NCBI RefSeq assembly: GCF_019331725.1
Contig: NZ_JAHBBF010000009.1
Location: forward strand, 32,464-96,463
Length of the DNA: 64,000 nucleotides
Reading direction: 5' to 3'
Source: Bifidobacterium saguinibicoloris
GTDB taxonomy: Bacteria; Actinomycetota; Actinomycetes; Actinomycetales; Bifidobacteriaceae
Shown here in pieces: positions 1 through 7,323 of this stretch. The notes below the pieces were generated by a model. The model searched no databases. It was not told the origin of the DNA and saw only the letters and a list, made by a program, of their open reading frames with translations. How positions within the stretch are numbered: the first letter of the stretch is position 1; each line of letters opens with the position of its first letter. A program made the translations under genes and the position numbers.

Positions 1-63
1 TCCACGCACCCCGCCGCGCGTCCCCGCCGGCGGGATGAAGCAGAAGCAAAGGAAACAACCGAT

Positions 64-717
64 ATGTTCGGCAAGAACTCGAAGGTCGACATCGCGTTGA
101 ACCGCGATGTCGAGCAGCTCATCAAGACCGGCGGCAAGGAGCGCATCCTGCCCATCGTGCAGGCGGGCGAGCCCGTGCTGCGCGCCAAGTGCGCCGCGTA
201 CACCGGCCAGCTGTCGAAGGGCACGCTGCGCAAGCTCATCGACACGATGCGCGTGACCATGCTCGAGGCGCCCGGCGTGGGCCTCGCCGGCCCGCAGATC
301 GGTCTCGGCCTGGCGCTCGCCGTGGTGGAGGACCATGTGCGCGACGACGAGGACGATCCGCGTGAGATCGCGGAGTTCCCGTTCCATGCGATCATCAACC
401 CGAAGTACACGCCTGTGGGGGAGAAGACCGCGAGCTTCTTCGAGGGGTGCCTGAGCTTCGACGGCTATCAGGCGGTGCGCCGGCGTTGGCTGGACATCGA
501 GGCCGAATGGGACGACGAGGCGGGCAATCATCACAAGGAGCGTCTGCACGGTTGGCCGGCCCGCATTTTCCAGCATGAGACGGATCATCTGAGCGGCGAG
601 CTGTACATCGACAAGGCGGAGATCCGCTCGCTCACCACCTCCGAGAATCTGGAGGATTTCTGGTGTGAGGATCCGGTGCCGACCGCCGCCGCGGAGGAGC
701 TTGGTTTCGACCTGTGA
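64..717 (+). CDS. def: Peptide deformylase
   Basis: Removes the N-formyl group from nascent proteins in the cytoplasm; a metal-dependent hydrolase. All three family motifs are visible in the 217-residue product: GVGLAGPQIG near residues 71-80, EGCLS near 127-131 (metal-binding Cys) and the QHETDH form of HExxH near 170-175. It is longer than the usual ~170-190 residues because of an N-terminal extension of about 25 residues, which is common in actinobacterial forms. The ATG at 64 follows a purine-rich stretch (AAAGGAA). It stands alone on the + strand and borders the leftward arm of the secretion locus, to which it is probably unrelated. Identity is secure. Confidence 0.96.
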   Translation: MFGKNSKVDIALNRDVEQLIKTGGKERILPIVQAGEPVLRAKCAAYTGQLSKGTLRKLIDTMRVTMLEAPGVGLAGPQIGLGLALAVVEDHVRDDEDDPREIAEFPFHAIINPKYTPVGEKTASFFEGCLSFDGYQAVRRRWLDIEAEWDDEAGNHHKERLHGWPARIFQHETDHLSGELYIDKAEIRSLTTSENLEDFWCEDPVPTAAAEELGFDL

Positions 718-856
718 CATGAGAACCGTGGAACCTTGCGTGACACGGTTTGCGGGCGATGTCCCGCGAACGGGATTCCGCGGGTGTCACCTGTATGTGG
801 TGTCCTGCGGATGATGATTCGTGGACGACGTCCCATAGGAAACGCCCCGTACGCAT

Positions 857-906
857 GACGCCCTGTGGCGTAGGACACCATCGGATGTCCTATGCCACAG
901 GGCGTC
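857..906. terminator. Long hairpin, probable bidirectional terminator
   Basis: Arms 857-877 and 886-906 pair over 21 bp with a single G-U wobble, around an 8-nt loop. It lies between the 3' ends of convergent def (+) and the mycosin gene (-), and nearly touches the mycosin stop codon at 909. There is no clear T-run, so the terminator role is inferred from placement and stem length. The rest of 718-908 shows nothing else recognisable. Confidence 0.75.
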
Positions 907-908
907 CG

Positions 909-2453
909 TCATTCCGTGGTGTCGCGGTCGAGTGCGGCGGCCCCTGTATCGCCGTTGCGCAGGACCCCGCCGTTCCGCCGAAGCCCGCTGTCCCCGCTCG
1001 TCCGTTCGTCGTGACGTGCGTTGCGTCGTCCGCCCATCCGCGTGCCGCGACGAACGCCGCCCTGTCCGTCCGCCTGTCCGTCACGCCGCCCCAGGCCGCG
1101 CAGGAACGCCACGCCCCAGAGCGCGGCCAGTCCGATGGCGGTGATGGCCACGATGCGTTTCACCTGCGCGTTCGCGTCCTTGACCGGGTGCAGCACGATG
1201 GGGTCCTGTGCGGTGGAGGCGTGTCGTCCGCCGCCCGCGGGCCCGCGCAGATGCGGGGAGAGTGTCACGTCGATGGCGTTGAGCGGGTCCATGACGCCCC
1301 ATCCGGTCTGGTCGTCGCGCTGGTCGGGGTTGGTGCGGTTGGCGGTGGTGAGGATGCGTTGCCGCCATTGTTCGGGTGTTTCGTCCGGATGCGCGGAGGC
1401 GATGAGCGCCGCCTCGCCGCTCACGTAGGCGGTGGCGAAGCTGGATGATGCGGCGTCGGTGGCGAAGACGCAGTCCAATCCTCCGGGGACGGTGGTGGCC
1501 ACGTCGGCGCCGGGGGCGGCCACATCCACCTGGTCGCCGTGGACGGAGTCGTTGGTGGGGTTGAGCGTGGTGTCGAGCGCGGTGACGCCGACGACTTCGG
1601 GGTAGGCGGCGGGGTAGCGTTCCCCGTCCTTGGTGGTGGAGGAGGTGAGCCGGTTGCCTGCGCTGGCCACGATGAGGCTGCCGTGCGATTCGGCGTAGGA
1701 GACGGCTTGGCGCATTTCGGGGATGTCGCGTATGTCGCTCAGCGAGATGTTGATGACGCGCGCGCCGTGGTCCACGGCGTAGGTGACGGCGCTGGCCACG
1801 TCCTCCATGCTGGGGGCTCCGGTCTGGCGTCCGTTCTCTTCGCGGATGTCCTGGAAGACGCGGATGGGCAGGATGGTGGCTTCGGGTGCGATGCCTTGCA
1901 CCTGCGAGCCGTCCACGGGGCGTGCGGCGATGATGCCTGCGACGGCGGTGCCGTGGTTGTAGGTGTCGGCCATGCCGTTGGAGGGGTCGTCGGGTATGAG
2001 GCTCATGCCGGGGGTGACGGCGCCGTCGAGGTGCGGGTTGTCGGTGTCGACGCCGGAGTCGATGACGGCGACGGTGACGCCTGCGCCGGTGGCGTGATGG
2101 TGGAGTTGGTCGAGTTCGAACAGCGTGTTGGTCCATGGCGTTTGGGTGATGCTGTTTTCGACGCCGGCCTGGCATTGGCCGCCGTTCGACGAGCTGTTCG
2201 AGCCGTTTGATCCGTTCGCCCCGTCGGTCCCGTTGGATGTCGACGTGTCGCCCGATGCCGTGCCGTCGTCCGCGTAGGCCGTCGCCGGGTTGGCGAGTGG
2301 TGCGGTGAGGGCGAGGGCGCAGCCCAGTGCGGCGGCGACGATGCCTCCGATCGCGGCGGCCAGCGCGGAGCGTGGCCCCGTTGCCGCGTGCGTTGCCGCG
2401 CGTGCCGTTCCGCGTCCGGTCATGCCGGTGCCATCCGAGTCACGTCCGGTCAT
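909..2453 (-). CDS. mycP: Mycosin-type subtilisin protease of the type VII secretion system
   Basis: Membrane-anchored S8 serine protease, the conserved mycosin component of ESX systems, which stabilises the secretion complex and processes some substrates. The 514-residue product has an N-terminal signal/TM segment near 28-60, a Gly/Ser/Asn-rich linker, and the catalytic triad Asp132 (VIDSG), His167 (NHGTAVAG) and Ser338 (SSSFATAY), with oxyanion Asn in SAGN. A C-terminal TM (IVAITAIGLAALWGVAFL) and a basic cytoplasmic tail follow. The catalytic Ser motif is SSSFAT rather than GTSFAA, a mild deviation. The ATG at 2453 overlaps the eccB stop codon by 4 nt (ATGA), so it is translationally coupled in an eccD-eccB-mycP operon. 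A longer upstream reading frame exists but overlaps eccB and is rejected. Confidence 0.9.
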   Translation of the reverse strand: MTGRDSDGTGMTGRGTARAATHAATGPRSALAAAIGGIVAAALGCALALTAPLANPATAYADDGTASGDTSTSNGTDGANGSNGSNSSSNGGQCQAGVENSITQTPWTNTLFELDQLHHHATGAGVTVAVIDSGVDTDNPHLDGAVTPGMSLIPDDPSNGMADTYNHGTAVAGIIAARPVDGSQVQGIAPEATILPIRVFQDIREENGRQTGAPSMEDVASAVTYAVDHGARVINISLSDIRDIPEMRQAVSYAESHGSLIVASAGNRLTSSTTKDGERYPAAYPEVVGVTALDTTLNPTNDSVHGDQVDVAAPGADVATTVPGGLDCVFATDAASSSFATAYVSGEAALIASAHPDETPEQWRQRILTTANRTNPDQRDDQTGWGVMDPLNAIDVTLSPHLRGPAGGGRHASTAQDPIVLHPVKDANAQVKRIVAITAIGLAALWGVAFLRGLGRRDGQADGQGGVRRGTRMGGRRNARHDERTSGDSGLRRNGGVLRNGDTGAAALDRDTTE

Positions 2454-3892
2454 CGTGTGCCGCCGGTCTGGTCGATGACGGCCTGCGGGTTGGGGGCGTC
2501 GCCCGCTGCGGCGGGGGTGAGCTGCACGCCGGTGGGGAAGACATCCACCCAGGCGCGGGGGATGGCGTGCACGTCTTTGCCGGTGTAGCCGAGACGGTTG
2601 AGGATCTCCTCGGTGGCGTTGGGAATGGGGTAGGCGGTGCCGGTGGAGTCGATGGCGAAGACGGTGCCTTTGCCGCTGTCGCCGATGGACGCGCGGACGA
2701 GCGCGCCGGTGCCGCCGGTGACGCGCGTGGTGACGGTGGGCGTCTCGTCCAGACCGGGGCCGTCGGACTGCTTCGTGTCGGACCCGGTCGTGCCGGCGTC
2801 GCCGTCGGACTTGAGGGATTGCGGCGCCACGGCGAGACGAACGCGGGAGCCGAGCGTGCCGGAACCGGAGGCCAACGGGAACGTGGCGCACATGGTCGCG
2901 CCGTGGTCCACGGGACGCAGGGCGGACGTGGGCCAGTCGGACGGGATGACGCCTGCGGATGCGTTCTTCAGCTGCTGGAAGTCGGCGGTGCCGACGGTCC
3001 TGGGTTTGGCGAGCGTCTCCGGCTTGCCCACGACGTACAGGTTGTAGGCGAGGTCGTCGAGCGCGGTGACGGAACCGTCCTCGAGGACGAGGTAACGGGC
3101 GCCGGAGGCGTCGCCCTGCTGGGTGATGACGCCGCCGACGGTGAGCGTGGTGCCGCGCACGGTGACCGTGTCGCCTTCGCCGGGCACGGTGATGATGTCG
3201 ATGGGGTCGCCGGAGCGGAACAGGTTGAGCCATTGCGCGCTGGCATGGATGGTGTTGGTCTGGGGGACGCCGAGCGCGCGCAGGAAGCTGTCGCGGATGA
3301 TGGATTGTTTGGGCAGCCGGTAGTGGGTGGAGCCGGCGATGAGATAGTCGTCGCCGTCCACGGTGGCCACGATGGCTTGGCGTTCGTCGAGCGCGGGGAT
3401 GGTGCTTCCGCTGATGAGGTTGTCGACGGGGCCGTCCGCGCAGCTGGTGATGGATCCGGCGGCGAGCTGGTCCTTGGCGGGCAGTGCGTCGGGGGCGCCG
3501 AGGATGCCGATGGTGGAGCCGATGGGTTTGCCGGCGAGCTGGTCGTCCTTGACGGTGATGACGTCGAAGTCGGAGGAGGGGATGAGCAGGCGCGCGCTGA
3601 TGGCGTTGATGACGGGGTGGAGGGTGCCGTTGACGCTGACGTAGCGTGCGGCGGAGTCCTTGGCCACGATGAGCTTGTTGTTCTCCCATCCGGCGGGCAG
3701 GGACGGGCTCATGATCCCGTAGAACACGCTGACGAGGATGGCGATGAGCGCGAGTCCCACGCCCACGATGACGGGCGTCTGGTTCTTCTTCGGGGTGAGC
3801 TCCACGCCGGAGGGGATGCCGCTGGTGAATGCGGTGACGAGTCTGCGGCGCGAATAGCTCTGCGCTTCGGAAAGGTCCTTCTTGTCTGCCAT
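2450..3892 (-). CDS. eccB: Type VII secretion protein EccB
   Basis: Core ESX channel component: a cytoplasmic N-terminus, one TM and a large extracytoplasmic domain. The 480-residue product starts with a charged cytosolic segment (ADKKDLSEAQSYSRRRLVTAF, typical of EccB), has a TM near residues 39-64 (VIVGVGLALIAILVSVFYGI), then a ~400-residue extracellular domain with the repeat-like EccB fold (for example YLIAGSTHYRLP and GVPQTNTIHA). Length matches the family. The start ATG has a strong AGGAAGG Shine-Dalgarno. eccD lies 32 nt upstream and mycP overlaps downstream by 4 nt, so the three form one leftward operon. No ATPase motif is present, as expected for EccB. Confidence 0.92.
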   Translation of the reverse strand: MADKKDLSEAQSYSRRRLVTAFTSGIPSGVELTPKKNQTPVIVGVGLALIAILVSVFYGIMSPSLPAGWENNKLIVAKDSAARYVSVNGTLHPVINAISARLLIPSSDFDVITVKDDQLAGKPIGSTIGILGAPDALPAKDQLAAGSITSCADGPVDNLISGSTIPALDERQAIVATVDGDDYLIAGSTHYRLPKQSIIRDSFLRALGVPQTNTIHASAQWLNLFRSGDPIDIITVPGEGDTVTVRGTTLTVGGVITQQGDASGARYLVLEDGSVTALDDLAYNLYVVGKPETLAKPRTVGTADFQQLKNASAGVIPSDWPTSALRPVDHGATMCATFPLASGSGTLGSRVRLAVAPQSLKSDGDAGTTGSDTKQSDGPGLDETPTVTTRVTGGTGALVRASIGDSGKGTVFAIDSTGTAYPIPNATEEILNRLGYTGKDVHAIPRAWVDVFPTGVQLTPAAAGDAPNPQAVIDQTGGTR

Positions 3893-3924
3893 GGTGCGGG
3901 TTCCTTCCTATTGGCCTGCGGCTG

Positions 3925-5589
3925 TTACATCGTCAACGTCAGGTAGGCGAGCGGCGGCAGCAGGATGATGCACAGCACTTCGGCCGCGTCCGCCACGCGC
4001 GTGCCGAACAGGGAGCTGCGGGTGGTGACGTGGGTGATGGTGACGGTGGCCATCGCGCCGATGAGCAATGCCAGGGTGAGCGGCATGGCGAGCGTGGGAT
4101 GCGTGCGGATGGCGATGAACGCGGTGGCGACGAGCCCGATGCCGGCGGCGCCCACGGTGACGAGCATCTCGCGCAGCGTGTAGATTTGCCGGGAGTCGAG
4201 CAGCATGCCGAGGAACGCGACGAGGCAGATGAGCGCGCCCAGCGGGTTCGGTTGCGCGGCGAGCAGGGGTGCGGCGGTGATGAGGAGCGCGGCCACGGCC
4301 ACGCGTCCGATGAACAGCATGGTGGAGCCGAGGATGTAGCGGCGGCGGATGTCCTCGTAGTCGATGTCCTCGGGCAGTTTGAAGATCTCGGATTCGCTGT
4401 GCGGGCTGTCCACGCTGATGCGCGCCATGGAGAGGCACATCCAGGGCAGCGCGTTGGCGGCGAGGGCGATGAGCGTGGTGGTGAAGATCCAGATCTGCGC
4501 GGCGTTCACGGGGAACATGAACGCGAGTCCGCTGGGAATGACGGCGAGGAGTCCCGCGCAGATGGGGATGAGGCTGTAGGGGCGGGCGCCGGATGCGGCG
4601 AGCGTCATGACGCCGCCGCCGATGATGAGGCCCGTGGCGGCGGCGAGGAGCGGCAGCCCGTGGAAGGGTTGTCCGGGAAGCAGCGTGGATGCGAGCTGGT
4701 AGCCGCCGATGGCGGCGAACAGGCTGGCGACGAGCCCCATGACGAGCGCCTGCGCGGTCATGGCCTTGCCGTTGAGGAGCGCGGCGAGGGCCGCGAGCAC
4801 GGCGCAGAACGCGAAGCCGAGCGTTGCGTTGACGAGGCCGGCGGGGAAGAGCGCCAGGCATGCGGCGGCGATGAGGAGGAGTCCCGCGCTGATGATGAGC
4901 GAGGTGATGGTGGTGTGTTCGTTGGTCCAGGGTTTGTAGACGCGTTGCACGCTGGCTCCGACGGCTTCGACGACGTCGTCGTAGACGATGTCGCCGTCGG
5001 TGAGCGCCCCGGGTTCGAGGGTGAGCGTGGCGCCGTCCGCCACGTGCTGCTCCTCGAGGGTGCGCGAGGGGTCGAGCGCCTCTCCGCCGGAGGCGACGAG
5101 CCGGTATCCGCCATAGACGATGGCGGGGTCGAGTACGCCGAGCCGTCGTGCGATGTCCGGCAGGAGGTCGGCCACGATGGGGGTGGCGCCCACGTTGAGG
5201 GTGATGGTGCGTGACTTGTAGCCGATGGTGACGGTGAGGCGGGGATCGTCGTCGGCGTCCGTCTCCGGGGGGAGGGGCGCGTCGTCGACGGGGTATGCAA
5301 TCTGCGGGATGTCGGCCGCCGGTGTGCGCCGTGCATGCGGCGTGGCCGCCGGAGTGACGGTCGGCGCGGGTGCGGGCGCCTGCACGGCGGCGGGACGTGG
5401 CGGGACCGTGGCGACGCGTGCCGGAACGGGTGCGACGGGCGGGGCCGTCGGCACCGGAATGGGGGCCGGCACGCCTGCGGAGGCCGGCGGCGGTGCGACG
5501 GAGGGTGCCGGCGGGATGGCGGGGACGTCCGGTGGGGTGCGATGCGCATGGTTCGGCCGTCGTGGGGGTATGGGTGTGCGTGCTGCCAT
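3925..5589 (-). CDS. eccD: Type VII secretion integral membrane protein EccD
   Basis: Polytopic core membrane protein of the ESX translocon. The 554-residue product has an unusually long Pro/Ala-rich N-terminal tail (residues 1-110), a ubiquitin-like domain (about 114-195, from DPRLTVTIGYKSRTITL to ADGATLTLEPG) and then roughly 11 hydrophobic helices from about residue 235 to the C-terminus, the classic EccD order. The Pro-rich extension is longer than in mycobacterial EccD and may be an interaction tail. ATG at 5589 has a GAAGGGA Shine-Dalgarno about 9 nt upstream. It is first gene of the leftward eccD-eccB-mycP operon, divergent from the WXG100 genes. Confidence 0.9.
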   Translation of the reverse strand: MAARTPIPPRRPNHAHRTPPDVPAIPPAPSVAPPPASAGVPAPIPVPTAPPVAPVPARVATVPPRPAAVQAPAPAPTVTPAATPHARRTPAADIPQIAYPVDDAPLPPETDADDDPRLTVTIGYKSRTITLNVGATPIVADLLPDIARRLGVLDPAIVYGGYRLVASGGEALDPSRTLEEQHVADGATLTLEPGALTDGDIVYDDVVEAVGASVQRVYKPWTNEHTTITSLIISAGLLLIAAACLALFPAGLVNATLGFAFCAVLAALAALLNGKAMTAQALVMGLVASLFAAIGGYQLASTLLPGQPFHGLPLLAAATGLIIGGGVMTLAASGARPYSLIPICAGLLAVIPSGLAFMFPVNAAQIWIFTTTLIALAANALPWMCLSMARISVDSPHSESEIFKLPEDIDYEDIRRRYILGSTMLFIGRVAVAALLITAAPLLAAQPNPLGALICLVAFLGMLLDSRQIYTLREMLVTVGAAGIGLVATAFIAIRTHPTLAMPLTLALLIGAMATVTITHVTTRSSLFGTRVADAAEVLCIILLPPLAYLTLTM

Positions 5590-5708
5590 TGCTGACGTCC
5601 CTTCTGATTCCTCCGGCCCACGCCCGCGTGGCCGTATGCCGGTTGGTTCCCATCATAGGGGGCGAATCGCTTGTCGTCCCGTGTTCACGTGAAATTCAGG
5701 AGAAATCA

Positions 5709-5736
5709 TTGACGCGTTGGTTTCTGGGCGTATGAT
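5709..5736 (+). promoter_or_regulatory. Sigma70-type promoter for the WXG100 operon
   Basis: TTGACG (5709-5714), 16-nt spacer, TATGAT (5731-5736): a near-consensus housekeeping promoter, strong for this GC-rich genome. It would start transcription near 5743 and give a ~145-nt 5' UTR before the first WXG100 gene. The 299-nt gap 5590-5888 between divergent eccD and the WXG100 genes holds this promoter and must also hold the leftward eccD promoter, which I could not pinpoint. Confidence 0.7.
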
Positions 5737-5888
5737 GAAAACCATCGTTGTATATGGTGAAGAGAGAGCCAAGGGCGCGTCCCGCCGGAACCATGGTGGT
5801 TTTCTTGGGGAAGGGCGAAGCGGCCTGAGGATTTGTCATCATCCGCCGCAGCGACATCGGATAACGCACTCAATGAAGGGATGCACAC

Positions 5889-6200
5889 ATGGCGGAAAAG
5901 ATTGCAGCTGGCGAAGGTGCGCTTGAGAAGGGCGCCGTGGCCGTGGAGAACGCCCGTACCGGCATCGATCATCGCATCAAGGACATCGAGTCCAAGATGG
6001 CGGAGCTCGGCTCGTTCTGGAGCGGCGACGCGGCCACCTCGTACAACACGCTGATGACGAACTGGCAGGAGAAGGCCAACTCCCTGAACCGTATCCTGAA
6101 CGATCTGCGCGACAACCTGCGCGGCACGGCCAAGGACCAGGCGGCCAACGAGGAGGACAACCAGTCCCGCACCAACCGTCTGCAGGCGCTGCTCGGCTGA
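5889..6200 (+). CDS. WXG100 (ESAT-6-like) secreted protein A
   Basis: Small helical-hairpin substrate of type VII secretion. The 103-residue product has the WxG turn (FWSG, Trp44) in the middle, flanked by amphipathic helices, and no signal peptide, all diagnostic of the WXG100 family. Such proteins form dimers with a WXG partner, here probably the next gene 49 nt downstream, and are exported through EccC/EccB/EccD. No YxxxD/E export motif is evident at its C-terminus, so it is likely the ESAT-6-like partner relying on protein B for targeting. Start ATG 5889 is preceded by GAAGGGA. Confidence 0.93.
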   Translation: MAEKIAAGEGALEKGAVAVENARTGIDHRIKDIESKMAELGSFWSGDAATSYNTLMTNWQEKANSLNRILNDLRDNLRGTAKDQAANEEDNQSRTNRLQALLG

Positions 6201-6249
6201 GCCGCGGACGATCGAACAATCATCAGTCAGGGTTTGTAAGGAGCATATT

Positions 6250-6537
6250 ATGGTGGGTTCCATTTCCGTTCGTCCGCAGATGGTGGACACGCTGTCCAGC
6301 GACATCGCCAATGACGCGCAGGGCATCGCCCAGGAGCTGGACACGTTGGATTCCGAAGTGCGCAGCCTCATCGACCAGTGGGATGGCGCCGCGCAGGAGG
6401 CGTATCACCGCGCGCAGACCGATTGGACGAACAAGCTGCAGGAGATGAACCAGATTCTGGGTCAGATCTCCCAGGCCACGTCGCAGATCGCGCAGCAGTA
6501 CGTGGAGTCGGACAACCGTTCGGCGCAGCGTTTCTGA
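6250..6537 (+). CDS. WXG100 (CFP-10-like) secreted protein B
   Basis: The 95-residue protein has WDG at Trp44 in the hairpin turn, exactly the same residue position as protein A, and long polar helices on either side. Its C-terminus carries YVESD (Tyr84, Asp88), matching the YxxxD/E general export signal of CFP-10-like T7SS substrates, which is recognised by the last EccC ATPase domain. A TAAGGAG Shine-Dalgarno stands before ATG 6250. Tandem placement with protein A (49-nt gap) predicts a heterodimer. A hairpin downstream may limit read-through, giving the pair higher expression than the following genes. Confidence 0.93.
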   Translation: MVGSISVRPQMVDTLSSDIANDAQGIAQELDTLDSEVRSLIDQWDGAAQEAYHRAQTDWTNKLQEMNQILGQISQATSQIAQQYVESDNRSAQRF

Positions 6538-6597
6538 CGATGCGACGGCCTGGCCTCTCATGCTGCTGAGGCATGGGCCGTGCATCGCGTAGTGGGG

Positions 6598-6638
6598 ACC
6601 GGCTTTCCGGGAGGGGCGACGCCCGTCCGGAAGCCGGT
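6598..6638 (+). terminator. Hairpin after WXG100 pair, possible attenuator
   Basis: Arms 6598-6610 and 6627-6638 (ACCGGCTTTCCGG / CCGGAAGCCGGT) pair with one bulged T, followed by a short pyrimidine stretch (TCTCC). A second imperfect hairpin lies just upstream (arms near 6539-6550 and 6576-6586). They sit between the WXG100 pair and the next T7SS gene on the same strand, so partial termination is the likely role (inference). Confidence 0.5.
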
Positions 6639-6703
6639 TCTCCATCCGCGCGCCGGCGACGGACGCGCATGAGGATGATGGGATGTCCGGAAGGGAGACG
6701 GCG

Positions 6704-7192
6704 ATGGCCACGGGCGACATTCATGTGGAAGGCGACAAGGTGCGTGCGGAGGCCGCGAACATGCTGGCCGCCGGCAAGGACGTGCAGGATGGCGTGGGAG
6801 GCCACTGGGACGGCACCGTCCGCAGCGATCCGAATTTCTTCGAACGGGACATGGAGGACTATTTCAAGCAGGTCGCCGAGAAGTTCGGCGAGTCGCGCAG
6901 GAACCTGAACGCCACCGCCGGCAAGTACGCGGACGGTCTGGTGAAGGCGATCGCCGAGCTCGAGGAGGGCGAGCAGGCGCAACAGGCGACGTTGGCGGCC
7001 TCGCAGGCCGCGGTGGAGCAGGCTTCGGATGCGAAGTTCGAAAGCGATCAGGCCCGCGACACGCTGCGTGAGGTACTCAAGCCGTTGGACGACCTGTTCG
7101 GGCTGAGTCTGGCGGACAACGTCGAGGACGCCGATGATGTGACGTCCGTGCCGCTGCCGCCCGACCCGCCGGCGCCACCCGCCGTGGCGTGA
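6704..7192 (+). CDS. WXG-like type VII secretion-associated protein
   Basis: A 162-residue protein with an N-terminal helical hairpin containing HWDG (Trp35), resembling a WXG100 module, then a long charged helical region (about 50-125) rich in Glu/Gln/Ala, and a Pro-rich tail ending in VPLPPDPPAPPAVA. No signal peptide. The ATG at 6704 is chosen over the ATG at 6683 because AAGGGAG ends 6 nt before 6704. The tail motif VPLPPD recurs in the 441-residue protein encoded at 11896. It is probably an additional secreted substrate or a chaperone-type partner; I do not recognise a named family. It ends 26 nt before ATG 7219, the more upstream candidate start of the second mycosin gene. Confidence 0.75.
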   Translation: MATGDIHVEGDKVRAEAANMLAAGKDVQDGVGGHWDGTVRSDPNFFERDMEDYFKQVAEKFGESRRNLNATAGKYADGLVKAIAELEEGEQAQQATLAASQAAVEQASDAKFESDQARDTLREVLKPLDDLFGLSLADNVEDADDVTSVPLPPDPPAPPAVA

Positions 7193-7323
7193 CGTTGCCG
7201 TTTGGGCGATGTGGTGCGATGATGGTGAAGGGGACCGGCGCGAACGCCGGTGACAAGGACTTCGGGGGAAGGCTCCGACGGCTTGCCGTCGTGTGCCGCC
7301 GCTCTACGGCGGGCCTCGTGGCG

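Noticed and set aside
2454..3689. Upstream extension of the mycosin reading frame
   Set aside because: Overlaps eccB in another frame and encodes Arg/His-rich sequence; the ATGA overlap at 2450-2453 is a normal coupled start.
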